Below are positions 1-8,065 of a stretch of DNA of 64,000 nt, in pieces. The stretch covers positions 1,302,001 to 1,366,000 of the forward strand of contig NZ_OU963893.1 in assembly GCF_918797525.1 (NCBI RefSeq), in the 5' to 3' direction. The notes beneath the pieces are model-generated. The model was not told where the DNA came from and did no database searches. It saw only the letters and a program-made list of their open reading frames with translations. This DNA comes from an unidentified bacterial endosymbiont (GTDB lineage: Bacteria > Pseudomonadota > Gammaproteobacteria > Enterobacterales > Enterobacteriaceae). The translations under genes were made by a program, and so were the position numbers. Numbering within the stretch: position 1 is the first letter of the stretch; each line of letters opens with the position of its first letter.

Positions 1-22
1 CAAACGATTAGGGGACACAGCC
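1..22 (-). mobile_element. end of a truncated IS5-family element
   Basis: These bases are the reverse complement, with one mismatch, of the first 22 bases of the IS at 39467-40381. They end in the same terminal GGCTGTGTCCC motif, followed by TA, the likely target duplication. A related IS in minus orientation therefore lies mostly to the left of the window and abuts the repeat at 23. Confidence 0.75.
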
Positions 23-57
23 TAGTAGACTTCATCGTACTTCAAACAACTAAAAAT
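23..57 (+). repeat. left copy of att-like direct repeat
   Basis: It matches 6859-6893 with two differences (positions 36 and 43). The right copy lies between an ssrA-type terminator and a degenerate ssrA 3'-end copy, so this sequence probably derives from an ssrA-downstream attachment region. The IS at 1-22 inserted at its TA. Confidence 0.6.
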
Positions 58-643
58 TGCTGATATCAACTTTACTCAGGAAATGGCAAAGCGAAGCAAA
101 AAGATCAAAATCACCTTTGGTATCCCGCTCTACTCATCAAGACCACTTGTGCATGATCATCTGGTAGGGAGTGATGGCGCATTTAATGAAACGGTTAAGG
201 GGTTAATCAATGCAGGAAACTCAGGGATTAATATCGAACTTAGAGTTATTCCGACACTGGCTAACTATACAGAATTGGATGATATTGTAGAGTTCGTTGG
301 CCGAGTGTTCTCCAACATTAATCAGATTTCCCTTATGGGGCTGGAATCTATCGGTTGGGCACGAAAGAACTGGTCAACAATCTTCATTGAGCACAGCAGT
401 TATAGTGAGAAAATAACCTCCGCCATAGACGCTGCACACAGGTCAGGCATACCTCTAACAATTTTTAATTATCCTTTGTGTCATCTTCCTGAAAGAGCTT
501 GGGAGCTTGCTGCTCAGTCGATCTCTGATTGGAAAAATTACTATTCGAAAGAATGTGATGAATGCACTCAGAAGTCTTCCTGTGCTGGTTATTTCAGTTC
601 CTCAACAGGCCGTTTTCATCAACCACCGAGACCAATTTTATGA
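29..643 (+). pseudogene. hxsC: HxsC radical SAM maturase, C-terminal remnant
   Basis: The frame is open from 29, and a methionine at 83 gives 186 residues. They match what I know of the C-terminal half of HxsC, the radical SAM protein of the His-Xaa-Ser system: a GIPLYSS strand, LMGLE, SISDWKN and a terminal Cys cluster ending CAGYF. The N-terminal half with the CxxxCxxC iron-sulfur motif is absent; it was lost where the att-like repeat and the IS abut the gene. Residues before about 58 are probably repeat-derived. The stop overlaps the hxsA start (ATGA). No radical SAM activity is expected from this fragment. Confidence 0.75.
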
Positions 644-1263
644 AAAAATTTAATTTTGCTGCTCTACTTCCGGGATTTTTGGCACTTAATAATTCTGTAT
701 GGGCAAGTGATTCATCTACCGGAGCAAGTGATTTGCCAGGTATGACTCTTAATGAACATGATTTAGTGATAGCACCACTTAACACCGAAGTTCCATTCTA
801 CGTTGCAGGGCATCGCAGTCATAGCTCCCATCGGAGCCATAGTTCTCACCGATCTTCATCAGGCGGCGGGTACTATGGTGGCAGCACTCCTTATTATCCG
901 AAAACATACAGCTCACCAAGCTCATCTGGGTCTTCAAGTTCCTCATCGTCCTCTTCCTCTGTGCGTTCGCTTCGTTCTAACGACAATAACAACTCTACTA
1001 TTACGAATTCTGTTGGAACTACAGAAGCTAACCGTGCAAGTAATGGGCTGACTTCTGATACAGAGAAGCGTAAGCGTTTAATCATGCGGGTTCAATTCGC
1101 TTTGCTGGACAAAGGTTATTATAACGGGAATATTGATGGCATAATGGGGCCTTCCACAAGGCAGTCAATAAAAAATTATCGCATTGCGAACGGATTACCA
1201 ATCCCCTCAAGAGAAACTCTGGATACGCAGCTATTGAATTCACTCAGTATTTTAGCTCGTTGA
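640..1263 (+). CDS. hxsA: His-Xaa-Ser repeat protein HxsA
   Basis: The start is the ATG at 640, overlapping the hxsC stop, which makes 207 residues. A signal-peptide-like N-terminus (about 1-22) precedes five consecutive His-Xaa-Ser triplets at residues 58-72. A Gly/Tyr segment, a nearly pure Ser run (about 91-107) and a C-terminal peptidoglycan-binding-like fold (about 142-203, with a Gly-Tyr-Tyr-x-G-x-I-D-G-x-x-G-P pattern) follow. This is the architecture of HxsA, the presumed substrate of the HxsB/HxsC radical SAM pair. hxsB and hxsD are not in the window and hxsC is truncated, so the protein is probably unmodified unless maturases are supplied elsewhere. An exported, wall-associated location is inferred. 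Confidence 0.82.
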   Translation: MKKFNFAALLPGFLALNNSVWASDSSTGASDLPGMTLNEHDLVIAPLNTEVPFYVAGHRSHSSHRSHSSHRSSSGGGYYGGSTPYYPKTYSSPSSSGSSSSSSSSSSVRSLRSNDNNNSTITNSVGTTEANRASNGLTSDTEKRKRLIMRVQFALLDKGYYNGNIDGIMGPSTRQSIKNYRIANGLPIPSRETLDTQLLNSLSILAR

Positions 1264-1320
1264 AAGAAAGTGATTCATGTTCAAACCAATAACATCATCA
1301 ATGATATCTTGGAGATTATG

Positions 1321-1602
1321 ATGGCTCTTATAAATAAATCAGATTTGAAATATACATATAGTTGGACTGCTATAGGTGATGACGATCCTAAAAAGACAGG
1401 TAAGCCTGACAGCACATTGCTCAGCAGGAACGAAGGATATGAAGTTCTTCCATTCATAAATAGGTTTGCAGAAAAGCATTCTTTTAAAAATAAACAATCA
1501 GCACTCAAAGCTGAGAAGATGATAAAAGAATATTTGCCTGGCGATGTCAGAAGCCACAAGAATGTAACTTCGTGGCTTGAGAATAACTGGAGTAAATATT
1601 GA
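1321..1602 (+). CDS. small conserved-looking hypothetical protein
   Basis: The ORF encodes 93 residues if translation starts at the ATG at 1321, which has GGAG six bases upstream. An ATG at 1318 and a GTG at 1270 are weaker alternatives. The protein is charged and soluble with no signal peptide: an aromatic N-terminus (KYTYSW), a central helical NRFAEKH segment and a C-terminal VTSWLENNW. I do not recognise a family with confidence. It follows hxsA in the same orientation after 57 bases and precedes the ATPase by 80 bases, so it may be cotranscribed with either. Confidence 0.6.
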   Translation: MALINKSDLKYTYSWTAIGDDDPKKTGKPDSTLLSRNEGYEVLPFINRFAEKHSFKNKQSALKAEKMIKEYLPGDVRSHKNVTSWLENNWSKY

Positions 1603-1682
1603 TACTCATCGATGAAATGGCTCATTAATTAGCCATTTTAAATTATTATATTTGTGTCTTGTAGTATAAAAGGAAGGTATCA

Positions 1683-3872
1683 ATGGCACAGTTAGTAATT
1701 AAAAATGTAAGAAGCTATTCTAAAGAACGAAGCATTAACATCGATTTGAGCAAAAAAGTTAATCTCATATATGGTCAGAATGGAAGTGGAAAATCAACTA
1801 TATCAGGGTATTTTTACAGCCCCTCTAATGTGGCATACAATGATTGCTCTTTTAGCAAAGAAGGTGATTATAATTATGTCGTTTATAATAATCAGTTTGT
1901 AGAGGACTCTTTTTATCATAAATCAGAACAACCGGGAGTATTTACATTAAGCCAAAGTAACAAAGAAGTGCTGGACGATATAAAACAGTCAGATAAAAAA
2001 ATAGCAAGTTTGAAAAGTCGGCTCACTCGGTTGGATAGTGAAATAAAAGAAAAAGATGAAATGCTTATTAAGCTTGAGAATAGCTGTAAAGAAGCTGTAT
2101 GGAAAAAGACAGCACATATCAGAGCAACTGAACTTACTGAGTTGATGGCAAAAAGTTTAAGAAAAGATAGTCTGTATAGTAAAATATGCACACAAGATGA
2201 AAAAGATGAAGCAAGTACGTAAGATGTTTTGAATGAATATAAGAAGTTGAAAAATAATAAAACTTCTTCTTTTAATTCAATCAACCACCCATCAATGCCT
2301 ATCTTGAATACACAAAAGGAAGAATTGCTCATAACACCATTAATCCCATCTTCTAATAGTTACCTTTCAAATGTTATTGAAGAATTAGGCAATGCAGATT
2401 GGGTCAAGTCGGGATTAGGATATGTTAATGATACAATGTGCCCATTTTGCCAGGGCGATACAATCAATAATGATTTTTTAAAAGCCATAACAGATGTCTT
2501 TGACGAAACGTATGAACTAAGATTAAAAGATCTTAAAGATATTTATAATGATTACTCAAATTCTTGTGATGAATACATAAGAGAATTAGAGCATTCTTTG
2601 TATGATTTGGGTTATGTTTCTGATGACGATAATATCTGGGGTATGATCAAACAGATCGGGCAATCTCTTGAACTAAATAAAAATGCTCTGAAAGAAAAGA
2701 TAGAAAAGCCATCGGCAGCAATATCACTTATTGATTCATCAATAAATTACGATGAAGTAAACGCAAAAATCAAAGTTTTGAATGGTGAAATAAAGGAGAT
2801 TAATGACAGATTAAATGCCTATGAAACGAGCATTTATAATATTACAAGTAAGCTCTGGAAGGTCTTGAGGAATTTATGCAGTGATGTAATTGATAATAAT
2901 AACACCAATATGGAGGAGTTAAAAGGTGAAAGGAATTCAATAATACAAAGGAAAGATATAATTGAAGGTGAAATACAACAGGAGAAAGTTAGGCTTTCAA
3001 ACCTTAGGAAACAAGTTTCTAACATGGATGAAACGGTAGATAAAATAAATGCATTACTCAAAAATCTTGGCCTAAATAGTTTAGAGATTAAAAAATCACA
3101 TGAAAGAAATTTCTTTCAAATTCACAGAGGGAACGACAATGTTGAAATTTATAAATCACTAAGTGAAGGGGAAAAAACAATAATAACCTTTTTGTATTTC
3201 TTAGAGTGTTGCGAAGGTCAACTTGAAGATGGGGAACTTAAAGATAAGTTAATTGTGATTGACGATCCTATATCGAGTTTATCTCATGACTATATTTATG
3301 AGATATCATCTTTAATACATTATCGAATTATTGAAGGAATAGCACCAGATGCTAAAATTTTAATACTTACGCATAACTTATTCTTTTTTCAAGAAATTTT
3401 AAAACTAGCTCCTCCTAAAATAAAAAATTTTGATAAGCAATATAATTTATTGAGAGTAGTGAAAAATGAATATAGTGATGTTATCGCTATGTCTAAAGGT
3501 GATATAAAAAACGAGTATGAATCCTATTGGATGGTATTAAAAAATGTGAAGGAGGGCATTGTAAATCCTGTTGTTCTTCCTAATGTAATGCGAAATATTC
3601 TTGAATACTATTTTTCATTTTCTTGTAAGCTGGATAGTCTTAAAAAAGCATTAGAAAAACTTGCAGAATCTGAGAGTGATATTACATATAAGTCTTTCTG
3701 TCGCTATATGCACAGAGGATCACATTCAGACTCTTCCAATATAAATAATTTAGGAAGAGGAACAACTGAAAAGTATTTCGAGATTTTTAAGAACGTCTTT
3801 GATAAAACGGATGATTTACCACATTATAATCGAATGTTTGGAGTTGAAATTGACAAAGAAAATGTAGAATAA
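1683..3872 (+). pseudogene. PrrC/RloC-like (AAA_13) ATPase interrupted by a stop codon
   Basis: Two ORFs in one frame (1683-2222 and 2223-3872) are separated only by the TAA at 2220-2222. The first carries Walker A (GQNGSGKST, residues 31-39). The second carries a CPFC zinc-hook-like pair, long coiled coils, an ABC signature (LSEGEKT), Walker B (LIVIDDP) and a switch-like ILTHN. Neither half alone is a complete ATPase; joined, they make about 729 codons. The C-terminus has R-N-I-L-E followed by MHRGSH, an Arg/Glu/His arrangement reminiscent of the PrrC/RloC anticodon-nuclease triad, though many AAA_13 proteins look alike here. Known relatives act in phage defence. The simplest reading is one nonsense mutation in a defence gene. 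Confidence 0.72.
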
Positions 3873-4298
3873 GAACGGTTACCACTGAGGCACCATCAAT
3901 CATTAACGGTTAGGTAGGGAACGGAGATGCTGACACACCGTTTCCCACCGTCCAAACCGAAAACGTTGATACTGGCATACCAGCACACATTTGTTATTCA
4001 TGGTTTTTACTCAATCTTGTCTCAGTCAGCTACTGATAGCCTTTACACCCCATGTGCAAAGCAAGCATACTATGGGATCTGGCAGAAAGAGTGCCTCAGT
4101 GGCAGGTACATATTAAAGGGTTTTCTTGTAAAATCCATCAACATTTTTTTCTGATCGCTAATACTTATTTTAATTGAAAATATATTATAAAAAACCACTT
4201 AAAGGCTAAAAAGGTGATGTAGATCATGGTAAAAAATTATTAATTGCGCTATGTGTAGATGTTTTATAACTAACTGATAAATTAATTTGGAGAAAAGT
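3873..4298. other. intergenic interval after the ATPase
   Basis: I find no convincing gene. A GGGAACGG/CCGTTTCCC inverted repeat near 3917-3948 could terminate the ATPase transcript. The 75-codon ORF at 3927 lacks a ribosome-binding site and looks accidental. The AT-rich stretch from about 4150 to 4290 probably holds the promoter of the next gene. Confidence 0.4.
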
Positions 4299-4835
4299 AT
4301 GTCCCTGAATTTTTTAGATTTAGATGATAAAACTAGACTACATATGGCATTAGAAATTCAGTATGATAAGGAACATAACAATTTTTATTATAGTAATTAT
4401 TTAACAGAATATGGTAAATCTTTATGGCCCTCATTGTTAGAAGAAGCAGTTAAATATGATGATGCATGGTTGGAGAATGAGATCCGATCTAGAGGACTGC
4501 TTGCGCAATTTTATACAAAAAGGAAACCGAAAAGCACTGAGTTGATGCAGGCACGAGTGCCAATAACGGCGGCTCAAACCTTAGCTGAAGGAGAATTCAG
4601 CAGACTCTATGGAAGAGGATTATGTTCAGCCGTTATTTCAGAAGGTGGTAGCATTGTGGAAGTATATCGAGCCAGAGTGTCCACTAACCCTCGACCAGAA
4701 TCGGTAGCTATCATTGGTAAGCAATTCTCGGCTCAGGCAGTTTTGAATGATCTGCGTTCAAATCCTGGTGTCGATAGTGCATTAGGTGTTCCTCCAGGTC
4801 CGAATTCAGGTATCTCTCTCAAAAGAGTTAAGTAA
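4299..4835 (+). CDS. unknown 178-aa protein, single-gene unit
   Basis: The start is the ATG at 4299, preceded by GGAGA at a good distance; a TTG at 4287 lies inside that site. The acidic N-terminal half (FLDLDDKTRLHMALEI, then a Trp-rich helical part) leads through a basic linker (KRKPKS) to a C-terminal half rich in Gly and Pro that ends PPGPNSG. No signal peptide or membrane segment is visible. The protein looks like a conserved two-domain family, but I cannot name it or its function. It stands alone with its own upstream region and terminator inside the integrase-bearing island, the pattern of a cargo gene. Confidence 0.7.
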   Translation: MSLNFLDLDDKTRLHMALEIQYDKEHNNFYYSNYLTEYGKSLWPSLLEEAVKYDDAWLENEIRSRGLLAQFYTKRKPKSTELMQARVPITAAQTLAEGEFSRLYGRGLCSAVISEGGSIVEVYRARVSTNPRPESVAIIGKQFSAQAVLNDLRSNPGVDSALGVPPGPNSGISLKRVK

Positions 4836-4847
4836 ATATTAGATTAA

Positions 4848-4880
4848 GGGAGCGGTGTTTTTTACCATCCCTTTTTTATT
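4848..4880 (+). terminator. rho-independent terminator
   Basis: An interrupted stem (GGGA..GGT pairing with ACC.TCCC) closes a T-rich loop and is followed by TTTTTTATT, 12 bases after the stop of the 178-aa gene. Confidence 0.65.
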
Positions 4881-5497
4881 GTTTGCATTGCCTAATTAAT
4901 AAAAATAATGTTTTTTCTACTGGGTAAGCAATCTAGATTAGATTGGTTTTGCTTTTTAAAATAATTCAATACCATTAATCTAACAGGTTGAAATAACTTT
5001 CTATTAGCGTATTTTCAGAAGTTAACTGCTAACCAATATTGATGGGTTTTTATTTTTGTTATAACCTCTTAAGTTTCATGCTCTCAAGGGAAATAATAAT
5101 AAAGTTGCGCTGCATATAAAAACCAAGGCTTATTAATAATTTTAAATTTCAAGCTTCGGGATTCTTCTCCTGAAAATGTTAAACATAAACCAAGTATACT
5201 ACTAAAGCGGTAGTTCCTATTGTAGGAGCGATATCGCCTTAATCATGTGATTTGAGATTTATGTTGAAATTAAAAAATCAGCTATTCAAATCCCCAAGTT
5301 ATAAATTCTCCTATAGTCATTGCTTCCAGTAAAGTTGCAATATTTCAGTTGTGGGGTTGTGTAATGCGTATTTATCTTGAAAAATCTTAAATAACGATAA
5401 TCCCAAATATAAAGTGGTCTGGAACTAAATTTTTCAAAAATTTTGAATAAGGTTTCCATTTTCTTTACCTTTAGGATTATATTAGCTATTCTGATAC
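4881..5497. other. AT-rich interval without a recognisable gene
   Basis: About 600 bases lie between two convergent genes. It is very AT-rich, with no ORF of credible length or start and no clear RNA structure. It may be decayed cargo or simple spacer. I see nothing further in it. Confidence 0.4.
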
Positions 5498-6727
5498 CTA
5501 GGCTACCAGAGCATTTAATCTTTGAGCTTGAACGTAATCACCCCACCATTGCATCAAACTCTGTCGCTCTATCAGATATTCTGCACGATTGTATGCTGCG
5601 ATAATTTCATCTTTTTTAGAGTGGGCAAGTGCTGCCTCAAGAACTTCAGCTCTGAACTTACCAGACTCCTCTGCCGCTGTTCTTGCAATCGAACGCATAC
5701 CGTGAGCTACAAGCTCCCCTCCAAACCCCATTCGGATAATAGCTGCGTTGGCTGTTTGTTCATGCATATGATTAAGAGGCGCTTTAATGCTGGGGAAAAC
5801 CCATTCTCTATGCCCACTTATTGATTTCATTAATTCAAGGATGTGCAAAGCTTCTTTACTCAAAGGAACTTTGTGAGGCTTTTTCATTTTCATAAAATCA
5901 GCAGGAATGTTCCAAATGCTGTTGGTTGTATCAATATCAGACCACCTTGCGCGGACGGCTTCACCCGGACGAACCCATGTCAACAATTGCCATTCAATTA
6001 GCATACGTGTTTCCAACTGGATTGACGCATTCGTCAAAGATTCCATAAACCTTGGCAATTCGCTTGGGGGAAGGGCAGGCATATTTTGCTTTGTTGGTTT
6101 ACTGAATCTTTGACCAAGGTTGTCAGCCGGGTTGAACTCAATAAGTTCTTCAGTGGCTGCCCACCGGAAGATTTCATTCAGACGTGAAATGATGCGGCGT
6201 AGAGTTTCCAATACGCCTCGTTGCTCAATAGGATCAAGGTGTTGTTTTAAGAGCTTAGGTCGGATCTCATTGACAGGAACATTACCCAATCCGGGAAAGA
6301 TATTTCTCTCCAGGCTTCGCCAGATGTCTTCTGCATGGTCTTGTGAGATACCTGAGGTCTTTACCTTCTCATCCAACCATTTCCTTGCCACGGTTTGGAG
6401 AGTGTGTTCAGTAGCATTCTTTAAGGCATTAGCCTTATCGTTGTTATGGACTTGAGGATCAATGCCATTGGCAAGCAAGGAGAGGTACTCATCTCGCAAG
6501 GCCCTTGCTCTTGCCAGTGTAAGGTGAGGGTAGGTCCCAAGGCTCATTTTAGTTCTTTTCTTACTCACTGGCACTGCATACCTGAAATACCAATTTTTCT
6601 TGCCTCCTTTCGACAAAGGAGCGATTCGTAAGATCAAGCCATCACCGTCAAACAAGTTGATTTCTTTGTCGGCTGGCTTGGTGCTTTTGATTTCAGTGTC
6701 AGTGAGCTTCTTAGCGATTTTTGCCAT
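5498..6727 (-). CDS. P4-type tyrosine integrase of the left island
   Basis: A site-specific recombinase of about 409 residues. An N-terminal arm-binding domain (DUF4102-type, DGDGLILRI then FRYAVP) precedes a core-binding domain and the catalytic domain. Visible catalytic residues are the Arg in WVRPGEA, the H-x-x-R in AHGMRS, and the terminal His/Tyr region (LAHSKKDE, AAYNRAEYL). I chose the ATG at 6727 (MAKIAKK) because family members start just before the LTDTEIK motif; the upstream ATG at 6769 adds 14 residues with GGGACC repeats. The gene reads away from the att region at 6859-6910, as expected for ssrA-type islands. It is related to but clearly different from the integrase at 15893-17101. 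Confidence 0.9.
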   Translation of the reverse strand: MAKIAKKLTDTEIKSTKPADKEINLFDGDGLILRIAPLSKGGKKNWYFRYAVPVSKKRTKMSLGTYPHLTLARARALRDEYLSLLANGIDPQVHNNDKANALKNATEHTLQTVARKWLDEKVKTSGISQDHAEDIWRSLERNIFPGLGNVPVNEIRPKLLKQHLDPIEQRGVLETLRRIISRLNEIFRWAATEELIEFNPADNLGQRFSKPTKQNMPALPPSELPRFMESLTNASIQLETRMLIEWQLLTWVRPGEAVRARWSDIDTTNSIWNIPADFMKMKKPHKVPLSKEALHILELMKSISGHREWVFPSIKAPLNHMHEQTANAAIIRMGFGGELVAHGMRSIARTAAEESGKFRAEVLEAALAHSKKDEIIAAYNRAEYLIERQSLMQWWGDYVQAQRLNALVA

Positions 6728-6824
6728 TTTGGGACCCTCGGTTTTTGGACCCTTCTTAGTGGGTCCCATTCAGGGTGCCATAAGTGATAGTTCTCAGCAA
6801 TTCTCACTGGACGACAATAGACGT

Positions 6825-6858
6825 AAAAAAGCCCGCAGAGCTTGTGCTGTGCGGGCTT
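6825..6858 (-). terminator. ssrA-type terminator copy
   Basis: A GCCCGCA/TGCGGGC stem with a T run on the minus strand. It closely resembles the hairpin at 17218-17252 downstream of the real ssrA, which suggests each integrated element carries a copy of the ssrA downstream region. Confidence 0.65.
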
Positions 6859-6893
6859 AGTAGACTTCATTGTACTTAAAACAACTAAAAAGT
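6859..6893 (+). repeat. right copy of att-like direct repeat
   Basis: 33 of 35 bases are identical to 23-57. It is flanked by the ssrA-type terminator and the degenerate ssrA 3'-end copy, so it marks an attachment region shared by the two tandem elements. Confidence 0.6.
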
Positions 6894-6909
6894 GGTGGGC
6901 TGGCGGAGT
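6891..6909 (-). other. left attachment site, degenerate ssrA 3' end
   Basis: It matches the ssrA 3' terminus at 17284-17304 except for two single-base gaps, which fits an att site left by recombination into ssrA. Confidence 0.6.
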
Positions 6910-6964
6910 CTGAATAAACTAATTAACTTTATGTTTTTATTGGTTATTTATCAATTCAACTTTC

Positions 6965-6990
6965 ATTGGTATACCTAAGCGTATACCAAT
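6965..6990. repeat. perfect inverted repeat, probable recombinase arm or excisionase site
   Basis: ATTGGTATAC and GTATACCAAT are separated by six bases (CTAAGC). The same 10-mer pair frames 17121-17174 at the other end of the satellite. A role in binding Int or Vis is inferred from the paired location. Confidence 0.55.
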
Positions 6991-7074
6991 GGCGATTTGT
7001 TGCATTGTTTCCTGTGGTTAAGCAAACCTGTTTTTTGAATGGAACACATCAAAAAAGAGTTTATTTTGCATTTA

Positions 7075-7340
7075 ACTGTTCACACTGTTCACCTCGGTTT
7101 TTTTCTTTTTAATATCATAATGATAAGTGGTGAATGGTTGGTGAAGAGTGAACAGTCGACTCTTCACCTTTGTGATTTGTACTGGTTCTGGATGCGCTCG
7201 TTTAGGCGATGCGCGGGGGGGATAAAAAGTTTTTTTGGGTTTGACTGTTCACACTGTTCACCTTTTGTATTTTATCAATAATTTCATAGAGATAAAGGGT
7301 GAACATACGGTGAAGGGTGAACAGTAGATTGTTCACCCTT
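7075..7340. repeat. crr-like double repeat with P4 iterons
   Basis: Two degenerate direct repeats of about 100 bases (about 7075-7175 and 7243-7340) each begin with ACTGTTCAC-ACTGTTCACC and end in a palindromic block of GTGAACAGT and TTCACC units. GGTGAACAG is the known binding motif of the P4 alpha protein. P4 needs a second cis region, crr, made of two direct repeats beyond alpha; position and build fit it here. Confidence 0.75.
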
Positions 7341-7393
7341 CATGGCAGAAAATATAAATTGCAGGTAAGAAAGGCTATCCTGGCGCAGATGAA

Positions 7394-7957
7394 TTAGTGT
7401 TGTGTTTTGATATTAAGCAAAGCTTTCTCAATTCTGGCTAGATTTTCAGCAATCTTTTTCTCATTACTGTTATCTGAGGCATCCACCCTGGCCAACGATA
7501 ACAATTCAATATAACTTTCATTAGTAATATTTTGTGCGAAAGGGTTCTTGCTATTAGCTTTACGGAAAGTTGTAGTTACTCTAATTTTGTGGTCACCTAA
7601 AATCTTCTTCGAATCAGCGAAATTTCCAAGCCTCAATATCCTGCATGAACCAGGTGCAAGGAATGGTATGCCTGAAACCAATGCACCTTTCGTTAACGCA
7701 GTATACTCACCATTAGGCAGTGAATTCTTAAAGGTATTTTCATTAAAACTGAAGGTTACATCTTTTGCAGCACTTTTACCTATATTCTTAATTACAATAT
7801 TTAAAACAGTTTTGACTTCATTGTTTTGTTCAAGGTAAACAATGACGTCTGGGTAGGTGCTCTCTTTGTAAACAAGATAACTGATACATGATGAGCCAAC
7901 GGCAACTAACATTGTTAATATATTTATTAATAACCCACTGGTCTGAAAGTAATCCAT
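7394..7957 (-). CDS. membrane-anchored hypothetical cargo protein
   Basis: 187 residues. One N-terminal hydrophobic helix (about 7-26) is followed by a soluble part with a beta-rich segment (VVLNIVIKNIGKSAAKDV, resembling extracytoplasmic beta-sandwich folds) and a charged helical C-terminus (NEKKIAENLARIEKALL). No specific family is recognised. It lies between alpha and the crr-like repeats, a second site in P4 relatives where accessory genes occur. Its AT-rich composition contrasts with the GC-rich alpha gene and suggests separate acquisition. A phage-interference or surface role is only a guess from location. Confidence 0.7.
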   Translation of the reverse strand: MDYFQTSGLLINILTMLVAVGSSCISYLVYKESTYPDVIVYLEQNNEVKTVLNIVIKNIGKSAAKDVTFSFNENTFKNSLPNGEYTALTKGALVSGIPFLAPGSCRILRLGNFADSKKILGDHKIRVTTTFRKANSKNPFAQNITNESYIELLSLARVDASDNSNEKKIAENLARIEKALLNIKTQH

Positions 7958-8065
7958 TTCCTACCTCTCGAAAAACAGATGAAATATTCGACCATTATAC
8001 ACATCTCGTAAATCGTTATGTTGGTAGTTAACGTAACAGACCGGCTATAGCCGGTCTGAGTTAGG

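Larger units (their letters stand above)
23..6893. mobile_element. small integrative island bounded by direct repeats
   Basis: A near-perfect direct repeat (23-57 and 6859-6893, two mismatches) flanks this 6.9-kb segment. A P4-type tyrosine integrase lies just inside the right repeat, the usual layout of an integrative island. The contents are AT-rich and unlike the flanking core genes: truncated hxsC, hxsA, a broken AAA ATPase and two unknown genes. The left boundary is inferred from the repeat, and hxsC is cut at that boundary. The element sits in tandem with the P4-like satellite behind ssrA. Confidence 0.55.

Noticed and set aside
803..1051. 82-codon ORF overlapping hxsA in another frame
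   Set aside because: Created by the Ser/His-rich repeats of hxsA; no independent start signal.
2220..2222. Programmed read-through of the TAA in the ATPase gene
   Set aside because: TAA is the least leaky stop and no recoding signal is visible; a nonsense mutation or sequencing error is simpler.
3927..4154. 75-codon ORF downstream of the ATPase
   Set aside because: No ribosome site, odd composition, and it begins in a probable terminator hairpin.
7075..7340. Possible CRISPR array from repeated GTTCAC units
   Set aside because: Units are 8-10 bases, in both orientations and irregularly spaced, and match P4 iterons; no cas genes are present.
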